Source: Bacillota bacterium
Lineage (GTDB): Bacteria > Bacillota > Clostridia > Oscillospirales > Ruminococcaceae
Length of the DNA stretch: 64,000 nucleotides
NCBI GenBank assembly: GCA_023396225.1
Contig: JAEWWT010000014.1
Location: 212,601-276,600, forward strand
Direction of reading: 5' to 3'
Positions 1-8,585 of this stretch are shown piece by piece (the stretch's first letter is position 1; the number at the start of each line of letters is the position of its first letter). The notes under the pieces were generated by a model. The model was given only the letters and a program-made list of their open reading frames with translations. It had not been told where the DNA came from and did not search any database. The position numbers and the translations under genes were made by a program.

Positions 1-253
1 CAGAAGTATCTATTTTTGTAACCTTTGAGCCAAGAATTGTTTCAACATTATTCTGCTCATAGAAATCCTTGTTGCGATAGCGCATATTTTCTTCACTTAC
101 TGTACCCTTTAACCAGTATGAGATAAGAGGGCGTGAATATGTATGATATTTCTCATCAGAAATAATTGTTATTTTTCCGTCATTATCAACAGTTCTTATT
201 CCTTGAACAGCACCGATTGCAGCAGCTGAGTTTCCGATTATAACATAATTCAT
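1..253 (-). CDS. NAD(P)/FAD-dependent oxidoreductase, N-terminal part (runs off window)
   Basis: This is the first 84 or so codons of a flavin-dependent pyridine nucleotide oxidoreductase; the rest lies left of the window. The N-terminus reads MNYVIIGNSAAAIGAV, a Rossmann FAD-binding motif of the GxSxAA type seen in NADH:rubredoxin and NADH oxidase-like enzymes, followed by a YSRPLISYWL segment typical of that family. The ATG overlaps the stop of the upstream ferredoxin gene by one base (TGATG), so the two are probably translationally coupled. Its place at the end of a split glutamate synthase operon suggests that it feeds electrons from NAD(P)H to the ferredoxin and synthase subunits. That role is inferred from context. 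Confidence 0.8.
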   Translation of the reverse strand, partial: MNYVIIGNSAAAIGAVQGIRTVDNDGKITIISDEKYHTYSRPLISYWLKGTVSEENMRYRNKDFYEQNNVETILGSKVTKIDTS

Positions 254-702
254 CAGTCCTCACCTCTTTCCTCAAATACTATTGCTTTGTTTGGGCAGTT
301 TGCAACGCAGGCAGGTTCACCATTGCTGTTTCTTGTACAAAGTTCGCACTTTGTAACTGTCTTTCCATCATTCTTAGTATCTATTACTATACATCCGTAA
401 GGACAGGAAAGAACGCATGTATAACATCCTACACAGCGTTCCTTGTCAATTTCAATAACGCCGTTGTTAATTGATAATGCACCTGTTATACAGCCCTTAA
501 CACAGGTTGGATTTTCACAATGTCTGCACTGTACTGCAAAGTTTATTTCGTCTCCCTCTTCAACTCTGATACGGGGAGCAACATCTTTACCGAGCTTGAA
601 TGTCTTTGCCATATCTGATTCATTGCTGTTTGCAAAAGCACAATAATATTCACAAAGATGGCAGCCTAAACACCAATCCTCATTAACATAGACTCTTCTC
701 AT
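253..702 (-). CDS. 4Fe-4S ferredoxin-type electron transfer protein (HycB/DmsB-like)
   Basis: A 149-residue polyferredoxin of the HycB/DmsB electron-transfer type. Cysteine groups recur along the chain: C11-x2-C14-x2-C17-x3-C21, then CRHC...CVKGC, CVGCYTCVLSCP and CELC...CVANCP, enough for up to four 4Fe-4S clusters. It is cytoplasmic, with no signal peptide or membrane segment. It lies between the glutamate synthase FMN-domain subunit and the flavoprotein, so it probably shuttles electrons between them. An AAAGGAAAG ribosome-binding site lies about nine bases upstream of the chosen ATG. Confidence 0.88.
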   Translation of the reverse strand: MRRVYVNEDWCLGCHLCEYYCAFANSNESDMAKTFKLGKDVAPRIRVEEGDEINFAVQCRHCENPTCVKGCITGALSINNGVIEIDKERCVGCYTCVLSCPYGCIVIDTKNDGKTVTKCELCTRNSNGEPACVANCPNKAIVFEERGED

Positions 703-758
703 CTATATAATCTTTCCTTTCATAGCCGACCAGATTTATAAATCATACAGCTTATTAA

Positions 759-2264
759 TTACTCTCCCGCATGCTGAATTCCGAGAATACTGAGTTCCTT
801 ATCACTGAGACCTATACCTCTTAGCATAAGACGATTTCCTCTCATGGCTTCAATTGAGTTAATACCCATACCGCCCATCATTTCTTTAATTTCATGATCC
901 CATGCGTGAACAAGATTAACAAGTCTCTTATATCCTACTTCTGGATTAAGACGTTTAACAAGATCAGGACGCTGTGTTGCAATTCCCCAGTTGCACTTTC
1001 CGCCGTGACAGCTTCTGCAAAGGTGACAGCCAAGAGCAAGAAGCGCAGGAGTACCAATATATATAGCATCTGCTCCAAGTGCAATAGCCTTGACTGCATC
1101 AGAAGATGAACGAACTGAACCACCGACTACGATTGAAACTTCATTTCTGATACCTTCATCACGAAGTCTCTGATCAACAGCTGCAAGAGCAAGCTCAATC
1201 GGAATACCAACGTTATCTCTTATTCTTGTAGGAGCAGCACCTGTTCCTCCTCTAAATCCATCTATTGCAATTATATCAGCACCTGAACGTGCAATACCCG
1301 AAGCAATAGCTGCAACATTATGTACAGCCGCAATCTTAACCATTACAGGTTTTTTGTACTCTGTAGTTTCCTTTAATGAGAAGATAAGCTGACGAAGATC
1401 CTCAATAGAATATATATCATGGTGAGGTGCAGGTGAAATTGCATCTGTTCCCATTGGAATCATTCTGGTTTTTGAAACATCTTCACGGATTTTCGCTCCA
1501 GGAAGATGTCCGCCGATACCAGGCTTTGCTCCCTGACCCATCTTAATTTCAATTGCTGAACCCGCATCAAGGTATCCTTTGAATACACCAAATCTTCCGG
1601 ATGCAACCTGAACAATTGTATTCTTACCGTATTTGTAGAAATCCTTGTGAAGTCCACCTTCACCTGTGTTATAAAATGTTCCGAGTTCTTCTGCTGCACG
1701 AGCTAAAGATTCATGTGCATTCTTTGATATAGAACCATATGACATAGCAGAAAACATGATAGGTACATTAAGTTCAAGATATGGGTCTAATGATGTATCA
1801 ATTGATCCATCAGGATTTTTCTTGATTACAGATGGCTTTTTGCCCAAAAATACCTTTGTTTCCATTGGTTCTCTTAGTGGGTCAATAGATGGGTTTGTAA
1901 CCTGAGAAGCATTGATAAGAATCTTATCCCAATAAACAGGATAATCCTTTGGGGTACCCATTGATGAAAGAAGAACCCCTCCTGTTTCTGCTTGATGGTA
2001 GTTTTCAATCATTATCATCTGTGTGTAATTTGCGCTTTCTCTGAATTCATTTTCATTTCTGCGTATTTTAAGAGCGCCTGTCGGACAGATTGTCACACAC
2101 CTCTGACAATCAACACATTGATCATCATGTGTTAGCATTTTATCATAATCGGAATCGTAGTAATGTACTTCATTTGAACACTGTCTTTCGCAGGCACGGC
2201 ACTTAATACACTTATCTGTATTTCTTATTACCTCGAACTTGGCAGGAAAGTAGTTTACAGGCAT
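759..2264 (-). CDS. gltB: Glutamate synthase FMN-binding central domain subunit with N-terminal ferredoxin domain
   Basis: This 501-residue protein is the synthase core of a split, archaeal-type glutamate synthase. It makes glutamate from 2-oxoglutarate and the ammonia released by the amidotransferase subunit. Residues about 18-62 carry two ferredoxin-type cysteine motifs (CIKCRACERQC and CVDCQRCVTICP). The remainder is the FMN-binding TIM barrel, with GEGGLHKDFYKYG, GQGAKPGIGGHLPG and the GADAIYIGTPALLALGC region. The CHLCRSCHGGKCNWGIATQ segment supplies the Fe-S cysteines of the family. Its ATG lies ten bases inside the end of the upstream amidotransferase gene, behind a GAGGAGGG ribosome-binding site. 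The gene symbol is by homology to the GltB central domain; the subunit is often left unnamed. Confidence 0.9.
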   Translation of the reverse strand: MPVNYFPAKFEVIRNTDKCIKCRACERQCSNEVHYYDSDYDKMLTHDDQCVDCQRCVTICPTGALKIRRNENEFRESANYTQMIMIENYHQAETGGVLLSSMGTPKDYPVYWDKILINASQVTNPSIDPLREPMETKVFLGKKPSVIKKNPDGSIDTSLDPYLELNVPIMFSAMSYGSISKNAHESLARAAEELGTFYNTGEGGLHKDFYKYGKNTIVQVASGRFGVFKGYLDAGSAIEIKMGQGAKPGIGGHLPGAKIREDVSKTRMIPMGTDAISPAPHHDIYSIEDLRQLIFSLKETTEYKKPVMVKIAAVHNVAAIASGIARSGADIIAIDGFRGGTGAAPTRIRDNVGIPIELALAAVDQRLRDEGIRNEVSIVVGGSVRSSSDAVKAIALGADAIYIGTPALLALGCHLCRSCHGGKCNWGIATQRPDLVKRLNPEVGYKRLVNLVHAWDHEIKEMMGGMGINSIEAMRGNRLMLRGIGLSDKELSILGIQHAGE

Positions 2265-3361
2265 TTCTTTTTACCCTCCTCATTAAGATTTATAATAACT
2301 GGCTCTCCTCCTCTTGGAGACCATACATTTTCTGCATCAGGACAAATTGAACGTATTGCACATTCTTCACTTGCAATACAAACAATGTCATTTTTTTCAG
2401 CAACAACCATGGAACGAAGCTTGAGTCTGTCATTCAGAGCCATAATTCCTCCGGTATAACCGAGAATAATTGAGAAAGGCCCAGTTATAAGCAGGCTTGA
2501 TAAAGCATTACGGAAATATTTCAGCTTTGCAACTTTTTCAGGTTCCATTTGTTCAATTTCACTCCAGAACGGAGCAGCTATAATACTTGCTATATCTTCA
2601 AGGCCTATATTCTGCTTTCTGTTCAGGTAGTCAAAAATATATGTAATTACTTCGGTATCAGTAAGAAGTGTACACTTATATCCAAACATTTCTATAAAAC
2701 GTCTGTTAGCATCATAAGAGGAAATTTCACCATTGTGAACAATTGTATAATCTAGAAGTGCAAACGGATGAGCGCCTCCCCACCAGCCCGGTGTATTTGT
2801 TGGATAACGTCCATGAGCAGTCCATGCATATCCGTCATATTCGTCAAGTCTGTAAAACTCACCTACATCCTCAGGATAGCCAACAGCTTTGAAAACGCCC
2901 ATATTCTTTCCACTTGAGAAAACATACGCTCCATTAATTTCATTGTTAATCTTTATTACACATTTCGCAACAAATTCTTTTTCATCAAGCTGTGACGATG
3001 CTATTTTAGTAGGCAACGGATTGACAAAATATCTCCAGATCAACGGTTCGTTTATGATTGACGGAGTTTTCTTTGTCGGTATTCTGCTTAGGTTCACAAC
3101 ATCAAAATGACGGTCAAGAAATTTTTCTGTTTCATCTCTTGAAGCATTTGAGTCATAAAAAACATGAAATGCATATAAATCCTTATATTCAGGATAGATT
3201 CCATATCCGGCGAAACCGCCTCCGAGTCCGTTTGAACGGTCATGCATAACGGAAATTGACTTTACTATTTCACTTCCGTTAATACTATTGCCGTCTCTGC
3301 TTATAAAACCTGATATAGCACAACCCGACGGAATCCTTACCTGACCCTCTTTTAATAACAT
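2255..3361 (-). CDS. Glutamine amidotransferase class II subunit of split glutamate synthase
   Basis: 368 residues matching the N-terminal glutaminase domain of glutamate synthase (class II, Ntn-hydrolase fold), made as a separate subunit. The presumed nucleophile is C14 (IPSGCAISGF), which would need a 13-residue propeptide to be removed. Family landmarks follow: AWTAHGRYPTNTPGWWGGAHPF, the VHNGEISS loop and LTDTEVITYIFDYL. It releases ammonia from glutamine for the synthase subunit encoded immediately downstream. The GXGXG (GltB3) domain expected in such operons is not seen here and may lie left of the window. AGGAG precedes the ATG, and this is the first gene of the operon. Confidence 0.88.
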   Translation of the reverse strand: MLLKEGQVRIPSGCAISGFISRDGNSINGSEIVKSISVMHDRSNGLGGGFAGYGIYPEYKDLYAFHVFYDSNASRDETEKFLDRHFDVVNLSRIPTKKTPSIINEPLIWRYFVNPLPTKIASSQLDEKEFVAKCVIKINNEINGAYVFSSGKNMGVFKAVGYPEDVGEFYRLDEYDGYAWTAHGRYPTNTPGWWGGAHPFALLDYTIVHNGEISSYDANRRFIEMFGYKCTLLTDTEVITYIFDYLNRKQNIGLEDIASIIAAPFWSEIEQMEPEKVAKLKYFRNALSSLLITGPFSIILGYTGGIMALNDRLKLRSMVVAEKNDIVCIASEECAIRSICPDAENVWSPRGGEPVIINLNEEGKKKCL

Positions 3362-3405
3362 ATACTCACACTCCTGTTAAATATCATCAAAATTAATCTA
3401 TATAT

Positions 3406-3434
3406 ATGATAACATTGGATTTTAACTTTGTCAA
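3406..3434 (-). promoter_or_regulatory. Promoter of the split glutamate synthase operon
   Basis: Reading the minus strand, TTGACA (3434-3429) and TATCAT (3411-3406) are separated by exactly 17 bases. The operon's first ATG is at 3361, so the leader is about 40 nt. A strong inverted repeat lies just upstream of the -35 box. Confidence 0.8.
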
Positions 3435-3439
3435 TAGGT

Positions 3440-3471
3440 TTTTGCAAGAATAATAGTTTAATCTTGCAAAA
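3440..3471. promoter_or_regulatory. Perfect inverted repeat upstream of the glutamate synthase promoter (candidate activator site)
   Basis: TTTTGCAAGA and its exact complement TCTTGCAAAA (10 bp arms) are separated by 12 bases. The repeat ends six bases upstream of the -35 box. The position and dyad are typical of an activator site, for example a LysR-type regulator with T-N11-A cores. The regulator is not identified. Confidence 0.5.
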
Positions 3472-3563
3472 TACATCTTAAATTGCCTAATTATTGACCA
3501 ATATTTTTTAAAAATGAACAATTAATCTATATAAGTTGCAAATAATTATAAAATAAATATTTA

Positions 3564-4692
3564 GGCAATGCCGTACAATGCCAAAGCTAATCCAGCTTTC
3601 CACACAATCAGAGCATAAATGTGAAAACTATCCCTATTTTGATTGCTTACGGCATACCAAATCAAGCCGTCAGAGATTTTCTGTCAGCAAGATACAGGTT
3701 TGCCAAAGCAAACATAATATTCAATTTAGCTGTCTGTTTTCGCAACCCTCGATATCGTGTTTTTCTATAACCAAACAGCTTTTTAACTACTGCAAAAACG
3801 TGTTCTACTTTTGCTCTTACTGATGATTTTTTATGCTCTGCTTTCTTTGCTGCATACTGTCCGCTGACCGAAAGCTTCTTTACCTGTGATGGTTTTCTGT
3901 TGATTTGGTACTTGATTTTCTTACCCTTGTTATTTTTTATGATTGCATCGTCACGCTTGTTTGCACCTGTATATCCACTATCACCGTAGACCTCATGCTC
4001 GTCACCGTTGAGCAGCTTTGAAGTAACCGTTACATCATGTTCATTTGCACTTGTAACCTCAAGATGATGAACTAAACCGGTATCTTTATCAACACCGATG
4101 TGTGCCTTGTATCCAAAGTGCCACTCGTTGCCTTTCTTGACGGAATGAGCATCTTTATCACGCTTTTTCTCCTTGTTTTTTGTTGATGAGGGTGCAGCAA
4201 TTATTGTGGAATCTACTATGGTTCCACGCTTTAATATCAACTGTTTTCTGCTGAGAATATCTATCACCTGATGAAACAGTTTTTCCTGTATACCGTTTTC
4301 AATAAGTATGTTTCTGAATCTGCCGATAGTATCTCCGTCAGGAATCTGATTAGGCGAATCTACCCCGCAGAAGTCCGAGAACGCACGGCTGTCAATAACC
4401 TCGTTCATCACCTTCATGTCGGATAAATCATAAAGATTCTGAAGCAGAAATATACGAAGCATTAGGTCAAGGGCATAGGGCTTGTTTCCATGCTCTCCTT
4501 TGTAGTAGCAAGGCTTGATTATCTCTATCCACTCGTCAAATGGTATTATCCGTTCTATCTGTTTCAGAAATTCTTTTTTACTTGTATTTGCCTTTGCAAG
4601 CTCGTCGCTTATCAGCGAAAATGTTAGTTGTTTATTCATGTTTCAATTATACCACTTTTTGTCCTTTTGGCAATGCTTTGTGCGGTTTTGCC
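3564..4692 (-). mobile_element. Intact IS5-family insertion sequence with TTTA target duplication
   Basis: The element is 1129 bp and carries one transposase gene on the minus strand. Its ends are imperfect inverted repeats: GGCAATGCCGTACAATGC at 3564-3581 against GGCAAAACCGCACAAAGC on the complement of 4675-4692, with 14 of 18 positions identical. The same four bases, TTTA, flank both sides (3560-3563 and 4693-4696), as expected for a 4-bp IS5-type target duplication. The transposase frame is intact, so the copy may be active. It sits between the upstream region of the glutamate synthase operon and the promoter of the divergent membrane protein gene. Confidence 0.9.
3662..4639 (-). CDS. IS5-family transposase (DDE)
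   Basis: 325-residue transposase of the IS5 group. The N-terminus has the family's MLRIFLLQNLYDLSD and FSDFCGVDSPNQIPDGDTIGRFR segments. The catalytic triad candidates are the Asp in GTIVDSTIIAAP, the Asp in YGDSGYTG and the Glu in RAKVEHVFAVVKKLFGYRKTRYRG. The frame is uninterrupted and fills the element, leaving short terminal non-coding ends. It binds the terminal repeats and catalyses transposition of the element. I see no frameshift signal, so this is the single-ORF form. Confidence 0.93.
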   Translation of the reverse strand: MNKQLTFSLISDELAKANTSKKEFLKQIERIIPFDEWIEIIKPCYYKGEHGNKPYALDLMLRIFLLQNLYDLSDMKVMNEVIDSRAFSDFCGVDSPNQIPDGDTIGRFRNILIENGIQEKLFHQVIDILSRKQLILKRGTIVDSTIIAAPSSTKNKEKKRDKDAHSVKKGNEWHFGYKAHIGVDKDTGLVHHLEVTSANEHDVTVTSKLLNGDEHEVYGDSGYTGANKRDDAIIKNNKGKKIKYQINRKPSQVKKLSVSGQYAAKKAEHKKSSVRAKVEHVFAVVKKLFGYRKTRYRGLRKQTAKLNIMFALANLYLADRKSLTA

Positions 4693-4714
4693 TTTAGTCA
4701 TTTTGCATTATTTA

Positions 4715-4743
4715 TTGACAAAATAATCTATAAATGTTATATT
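4715..4743 (+). promoter_or_regulatory. Promoter of the small membrane protein gene
   Basis: TTGACA (4715-4720) and TATATT (4738-4743) are 17 bases apart. The insertion sequence ends 22 bases upstream, so the core promoter is intact but anything further upstream was displaced. Confidence 0.8.
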
Positions 4744-4776
4744 GTATGTATAAAAAAACAAGGAGGTATTAATTTT

Positions 4777-5556
4777 ATGTCCATGTTACCTGATGAAAAG
4801 AAAAATGGTGACTTTTCCGAGGAAAATGACAACGATTTATATAATAATCCTGATGATATTTCTGAAAAATCTGAAGAAACAGAAATTAATTTACCCAAAA
4901 ATAAAAAGCATAAAAAAAAGAAATTCAAAAGGTTAAAATTAATAATGATCATTGCAGTCATTGCAATTGTGGCTGCTGCAATTCTCTATTTAATTGCGTT
5001 GTTTAATTCAGGTGAAGGTGAAAAGCTGGCAAAAAAGATACCTATCGGACGTAATATTGAGTATGCCGAAAAGCAGTCAGGAGTAACTTTTTCTGAGACA
5101 TCGCAGTATAATCAGCTTGATAAAATTCTAGATTATGATTATGTTTATGAATGTGATAAAAGCGTAAAAATCAGTGGCATTACATTACCTGAATGGGTAA
5201 TCATGATTACAAAAAATTCAGATGGTCTGATTGATACTGTTACATATTACGATTTTGCACAGCTTCAGAAATCCTGGAAAGGATATAAAGTAAATGACAT
5301 TATCGAAAATACTGATGTACAGTATGGCATGAGTGCCTCTGAAGTAAAAAATGCCCTCGGAATCAAGCCTTACTACATAGAAACGGGCATTGACAACAGC
5401 GTTACATATGTCTACCGTTATTATTTCGTTGACCCTGAAACAAACAATGATGTTGTAATGAATTATTATGTTGTTTTCAATGATGTTAATAATAGTGTTA
5501 AACTTGTTTACAGTAAGGAATTTGATTATACTGCTTATCTGTTGAAAATTGAATAA
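4777..5556 (+). CDS. Hypothetical single-pass membrane protein
   Basis: 259 residues, not recognised. The first 50 or so residues are acidic and then lysine-rich, and are probably cytoplasmic. One membrane helix follows (LIMIIAVIAIVAAAILYLIALF, about residues 52-73). The remaining 185 residues would be outside; they are rich in Tyr, Asp and Asn with a repeated short beta-strand look. The frame is open far upstream into the insertion sequence, but AAGGAGG at 4760-4766, ten bases before ATG 4777, fixes the start. It is monocistronic, with its own promoter and terminator. Confidence 0.75.
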   Translation: MSMLPDEKKNGDFSEENDNDLYNNPDDISEKSEETEINLPKNKKHKKKKFKRLKLIMIIAVIAIVAAAILYLIALFNSGEGEKLAKKIPIGRNIEYAEKQSGVTFSETSQYNQLDKILDYDYVYECDKSVKISGITLPEWVIMITKNSDGLIDTVTYYDFAQLQKSWKGYKVNDIIENTDVQYGMSASEVKNALGIKPYYIETGIDNSVTYVYRYYFVDPETNNDVVMNYYVVFNDVNNSVKLVYSKEFDYTAYLLKIE

Positions 5557-5560
5557 AAAA

Positions 5561-5596
5561 ATCCTGTATTTCAAAAAAGAAATACAGGATTTTTTT
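5561..5596. terminator. Bidirectional intrinsic terminator
   Basis: A perfect 12-bp stem (ATCCTGTATTTC / GAAATACAGGAT, 5561-5572 with 5579-5590) has a six-A loop. It is flanked by an A-run and a T-run, so it can serve both converging genes. Confidence 0.9.
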
Positions 5597-5602
5597 ATTA
5601 TC

Positions 5603-6238
5603 TTATAGCTTATCAGGAAATGACCTCAGATATTGTATTGCTATTTGCGTCCTATGTTCAAGTCCTGTTTTCTGAAGAATAACGCTTATATGGTTTCGTA
5701 CCGTCCCCGACGAGAGAAACAGCTCCTCTGCTATCTGATTGTTGGAATAACCCTTTGCAATAAGTCTTACAACGTCAAGCTCACGCTCTGACAATAGTTC
5801 AAATATGCTTGCATCAGGACTGATCGCTGAAACACGTGAGCGAATATATTCAACAATGTCAGGCTGAAAAACTGTTCCACCATTATACACAACTCTTATT
5901 GATGAAAAAATACGATCAGGTGGGCTGTTTTTAAGTATGTATCCGCTTACACCTGTTTTCAACGCCCTGAATATATAGTCCTCTTCATCAAATGTTGTAA
6001 GCAGCAGAGGCTTTGAAAGCTCATCTCTCATTATTATTTCAGAAGCTGTTATCCCATCCATTTCAGGCATTCTTATATCAAGAAGAACAACATCAGGCTT
6101 TTTTTCTCTGCACAGCTTAACTGCCTCAGCGCCGTTCTGTGCTGTCCCAAGCAGTTCAAAATCTGGCTGCAATTCAAGAATTATTTTAAGCCCTTCCCTG
6201 ATAATTACATCATCATCTGCCATGACTATACGAATCAT
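5603..6238 (-). CDS. NarL/LuxR-family response regulator
   Basis: 211 residues. The receiver domain has the acidic pair (ADDD), the phospho-acceptor Asp in VVLLDIRMPEMDG, TTFDEEDY and the Lys of GYILKN. The C-terminus is a LuxR-type helix-turn-helix (LSERELDVVRLIAKGYSNNQIAEEL). It is the last gene of the ABC exporter operon and is paired with the histidine kinase just upstream. An ATG four codons earlier exists at 6250, but the GGGGGAT ribosome-binding site overlaps that one and fits the ATG at 6238. It probably controls the exporter operon itself; the target is inferred. Confidence 0.92.
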   Translation of the reverse strand: MIRIVMADDDVIIREGLKIILELQPDFELLGTAQNGAEAVKLCREKKPDVVLLDIRMPEMDGITASEIIMRDELSKPLLLTTFDEEDYIFRALKTGVSGYILKNSPPDRIFSSIRVVYNGGTVFQPDIVEYIRSRVSAISPDASIFELLSERELDVVRLIAKGYSNNQIAEELFLSSGTVRNHISVILQKTGLEHRTQIAIQYLRSFPDKL

Positions 6239-6261
6239 AATATCCCCCATTTCATGTGTTA

Positions 6262-7377
6262 TTACAAAATATTAAATATAAATATTGTAGAAAATCCATT
6301 CTGTCCGCAGGATACAAGACACCTGCCGCCACATTTGACAGTTCTCTCCTCAATAGCATCAAGACCTATACCCTTTTCATATTCTCCGTTGCATTTTCCG
6401 TTATCAGAGAATTCAGCCTTCAATATCTTATTATACATTTCTATATTCACAGAGAACATATCGCCGTTTGAATGTTTGAGCATATTCGTAAGTGATTCTT
6501 CAAGGTTTTCAATTATACACTGCCATACTTCTCCCGATACACGTTCCATATTCCCCTTGTTAGTAAATTCTGTCCTTATACTGTATGTAAGTTCAAATTC
6601 CTTCAGCATTGAAGTTATCTGACCAATACCGAGAAACAGCTTCTGAGGACGTTCTTCCCTTAATGACATTCTTATATCATCAACACCATTTCTAAGGCAA
6701 TCCACCGATTTTCTTATACTCTCCTCTGCCTTTTCAGGATTGCTTCTCAACATCATCAGCGCAGCCTCAAGCATGATAATACTACCACTTATTCCATGTC
6801 CAAGTTGATCGTGAATTCTGCCTGCAAACCTGTTTCTTTCCTCAAGCGCAGTCTGCGTTTTTATTGCCGATGCAAAACTCTTTATATCTGTAAGTTTTTT
6901 ATTTTGCTTTGATATTTCTTCTTTCTGGATTTCGCATATTTCTTTATAAATATTAAGCTTATCAATAACATATCCTGCATAAATTGTAAGCCCCATACTG
7001 ATAACTGACATTGCAATTGCAGATAAAAGCGGCGAAAACAAGAAAATCATTATAACAAATATAATTCCAGTAATCTGATAAAGATGTTCATCTGAAACAT
7101 AAATATCTATAAATTCAAATGTAAGAATAATTATAAGCGGAAACATTTTTGCGGGCCTGTAAAAAACATAAAATAGCACAGTACAGGCAAGTATTGCGCT
7201 TACAACTTTTTTATTTTTAAGAAGAATCATTACAAGGTGCTGAACCAGAAAAACACAAAAAGAGCCAAGCACCGATATTACCATTATGGTTATATCGGTA
7301 CCGGACTTATAATTCAACAATGATGAACATAACAAGGTCAAGCTGTTTGCAATGAAATAAAGCGTTGATTTATTCAT
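6262..7377 (-). CDS. NarX/DesK-type sensor histidine kinase
   Basis: 371 residues. The first 160 residues hold about five to six hydrophobic helices with no large external loop, suggesting that it senses the membrane or a ligand within it. A short coiled segment leads to the HisKA_3 box, with the phospho-accepting His near residue 190 in RIHDQLGHGISG. The HATPase domain follows (ENLEESLTNMLKHS, DNGKCNGEYEKGIGLDAIEER). It phosphorylates the response regulator encoded 24 bases downstream. Such systems next to ABC-2 exporters usually respond to membrane-active compounds. Its ribosome-binding site GGAG (7405-7408) lies 27 nt from the ATG, with a short hairpin between them. Confidence 0.9.
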   Translation of the reverse strand: MNKSTLYFIANSLTLLCSSLLNYKSGTDITIMVISVLGSFCVFLVQHLVMILLKNKKVVSAILACTVLFYVFYRPAKMFPLIIILTFEFIDIYVSDEHLYQITGIIFVIMIFLFSPLLSAIAMSVISMGLTIYAGYVIDKLNIYKEICEIQKEEISKQNKKLTDIKSFASAIKTQTALEERNRFAGRIHDQLGHGISGSIIMLEAALMMLRSNPEKAEESIRKSVDCLRNGVDDIRMSLREERPQKLFLGIGQITSMLKEFELTYSIRTEFTNKGNMERVSGEVWQCIIENLEESLTNMLKHSNGDMFSVNIEMYNKILKAEFSDNGKCNGEYEKGIGLDAIEERTVKCGGRCLVSCGQNGFSTIFIFNIL

Positions 7378-7408
7378 ATCGTAAATCCGACTTTCTAAAG
7401 CCTTCTCC
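7378..7408 (-). promoter_or_regulatory. Distant ribosome-binding site with intervening hairpin, histidine kinase gene
   Basis: On the minus strand AAAGGAG is followed by AA, then a hairpin GGCTT-TAGA-AAGTC, then 11 nt to the ATG. Linear spacing from GGAG is 27 nt; folding the hairpin leaves about 13 nt. Confidence 0.4.
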
Positions 7409-7428
7409 TTTTGTGTTAATAAGTATGG

Positions 7429-8568
7429 TTAGTTTCTGTACATCTTCTTCTGTGTAAACAATACTGCTCCTATAAGGTAAATAAGCACTGTAAACAAAAT
7501 AAGAACTATAATATTATTTGCAACATTTATTTTTTCAGCGGCCTGATAATTTCTTATAACACTCATAAACCAGTAATGAGGAGTAATTTTAGCTACATTC
7601 TGCAAAGTATCTGATGCCTTTTCAATTGGAAAGAATGCACCACCGAGCATACAGCTGATTGTTGAGAATCCTACAATTATTGTCATTATTGCCATTTTTG
7701 AATTGCAAAGCAATGCCACTACAAGTGAAAATCCAACAAGGAAAATACTTATCAATGTCATTAATAAGAACAATAAACCTAATGACATTCCGATGAACAA
7801 ACCAGTTATTTTTATGTATGCACATACTACTACTACCATCAGCATCAACTGTAAAATACCAAACAGTGTTATGCCAATTATATACTGAATTGAACGGATA
7901 GGAGAAAGCTTTATTCTGTTATATGTTCCTGACATTCTGTCATCAAATACTGTCAATGAAATAAACATGCAAGCTGCAAGTGCCAGAAACAGAAACATTC
8001 CAAGAAAATTTTCAAAAGCATTCTGCTGTATCTCTTCTATATTGTCAACTCCGTAACTTTCATCTACTACAATATCTACAGACATATCCTTTTTCTTGTT
8101 TAAAATGTTTATAAATTCATCTTCATCTCCTGCTGCACAGTTTGACATAGTATTTACTCCACCCATATAAGACTCAAGATATGCGCTTGTAAATACCTTA
8201 TTCTCAAAGTCATTCATTGCAGTTAAGCTGATATTCATAGGATTACCTTCAGCTGCGGAGGAACAAAATCCCTTCGGCACTTCAATTATAACAGATATTT
8301 CCCTTAAAATCAATTGAGACGACAAATTCTCATATGTATCCTCAACAAGATCGAATTCAAGATCATCAGTAAGATAGCCTTTCAGATCTTCACTTAAAAC
8401 TGTTTTATCATAGTCTATAAATCCAACATGGATTCTGTCGGTGTTATATGTGTCATTGGAAAAAGAATTTATAAACAGTATTATTACTACTGCACATGCA
8501 GCAGAAATGAACAGTGAAATCTTATTTCTTCTGATACTTGCCTTGACAAGAATTAAAATGTTTTTCAT
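7429..8568 (-). CDS. ABC-2 type exporter permease
   Basis: 379 residues with the ABC-2 membrane layout: one N-terminal helix (ISLFISAACAVVIILFINSF), a large extracytoplasmic domain to about residue 185, then five C-terminal helices. The conserved cytoplasmic part of ABC2 permeases is visible around SGTYNRIKLSPIRSIQYIIG. It is the second of two consecutive permease genes and probably forms a heterodimer with its neighbour, driven by the ATPase encoded first in the operon. The ATG is preceded by GGGGGGAT. The substrate is unknown; lantibiotic or drug efflux is a common role for this arrangement. Confidence 0.88.
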   Translation of the reverse strand: MKNILILVKASIRRNKISLFISAACAVVIILFINSFSNDTYNTDRIHVGFIDYDKTVLSEDLKGYLTDDLEFDLVEDTYENLSSQLILREISVIIEVPKGFCSSAAEGNPMNISLTAMNDFENKVFTSAYLESYMGGVNTMSNCAAGDEDEFINILNKKKDMSVDIVVDESYGVDNIEEIQQNAFENFLGMFLFLALAACMFISLTVFDDRMSGTYNRIKLSPIRSIQYIIGITLFGILQLMLMVVVVCAYIKITGLFIGMSLGLLFLLMTLISIFLVGFSLVVALLCNSKMAIMTIIVGFSTISCMLGGAFFPIEKASDTLQNVAKITPHYWFMSVIRNYQAAEKINVANNIIVLILFTVLIYLIGAVLFTQKKMYRN

Positions 8569-8585
8569 TTTATATCCCCCCCTAA

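Noticed and set aside
1460..1699. Frames antisense or shifted within the glutamate synthase gene and many similar frames elsewhere
   Set aside because: They overlap well-supported genes in other frames, lack ribosome-binding sites and show no family motifs.
4540..4776. N-terminal extension of the membrane protein gene into the insertion sequence
   Set aside because: It crosses the insertion end and the promoter; the start with AAGGAGG at 4777 is far better.
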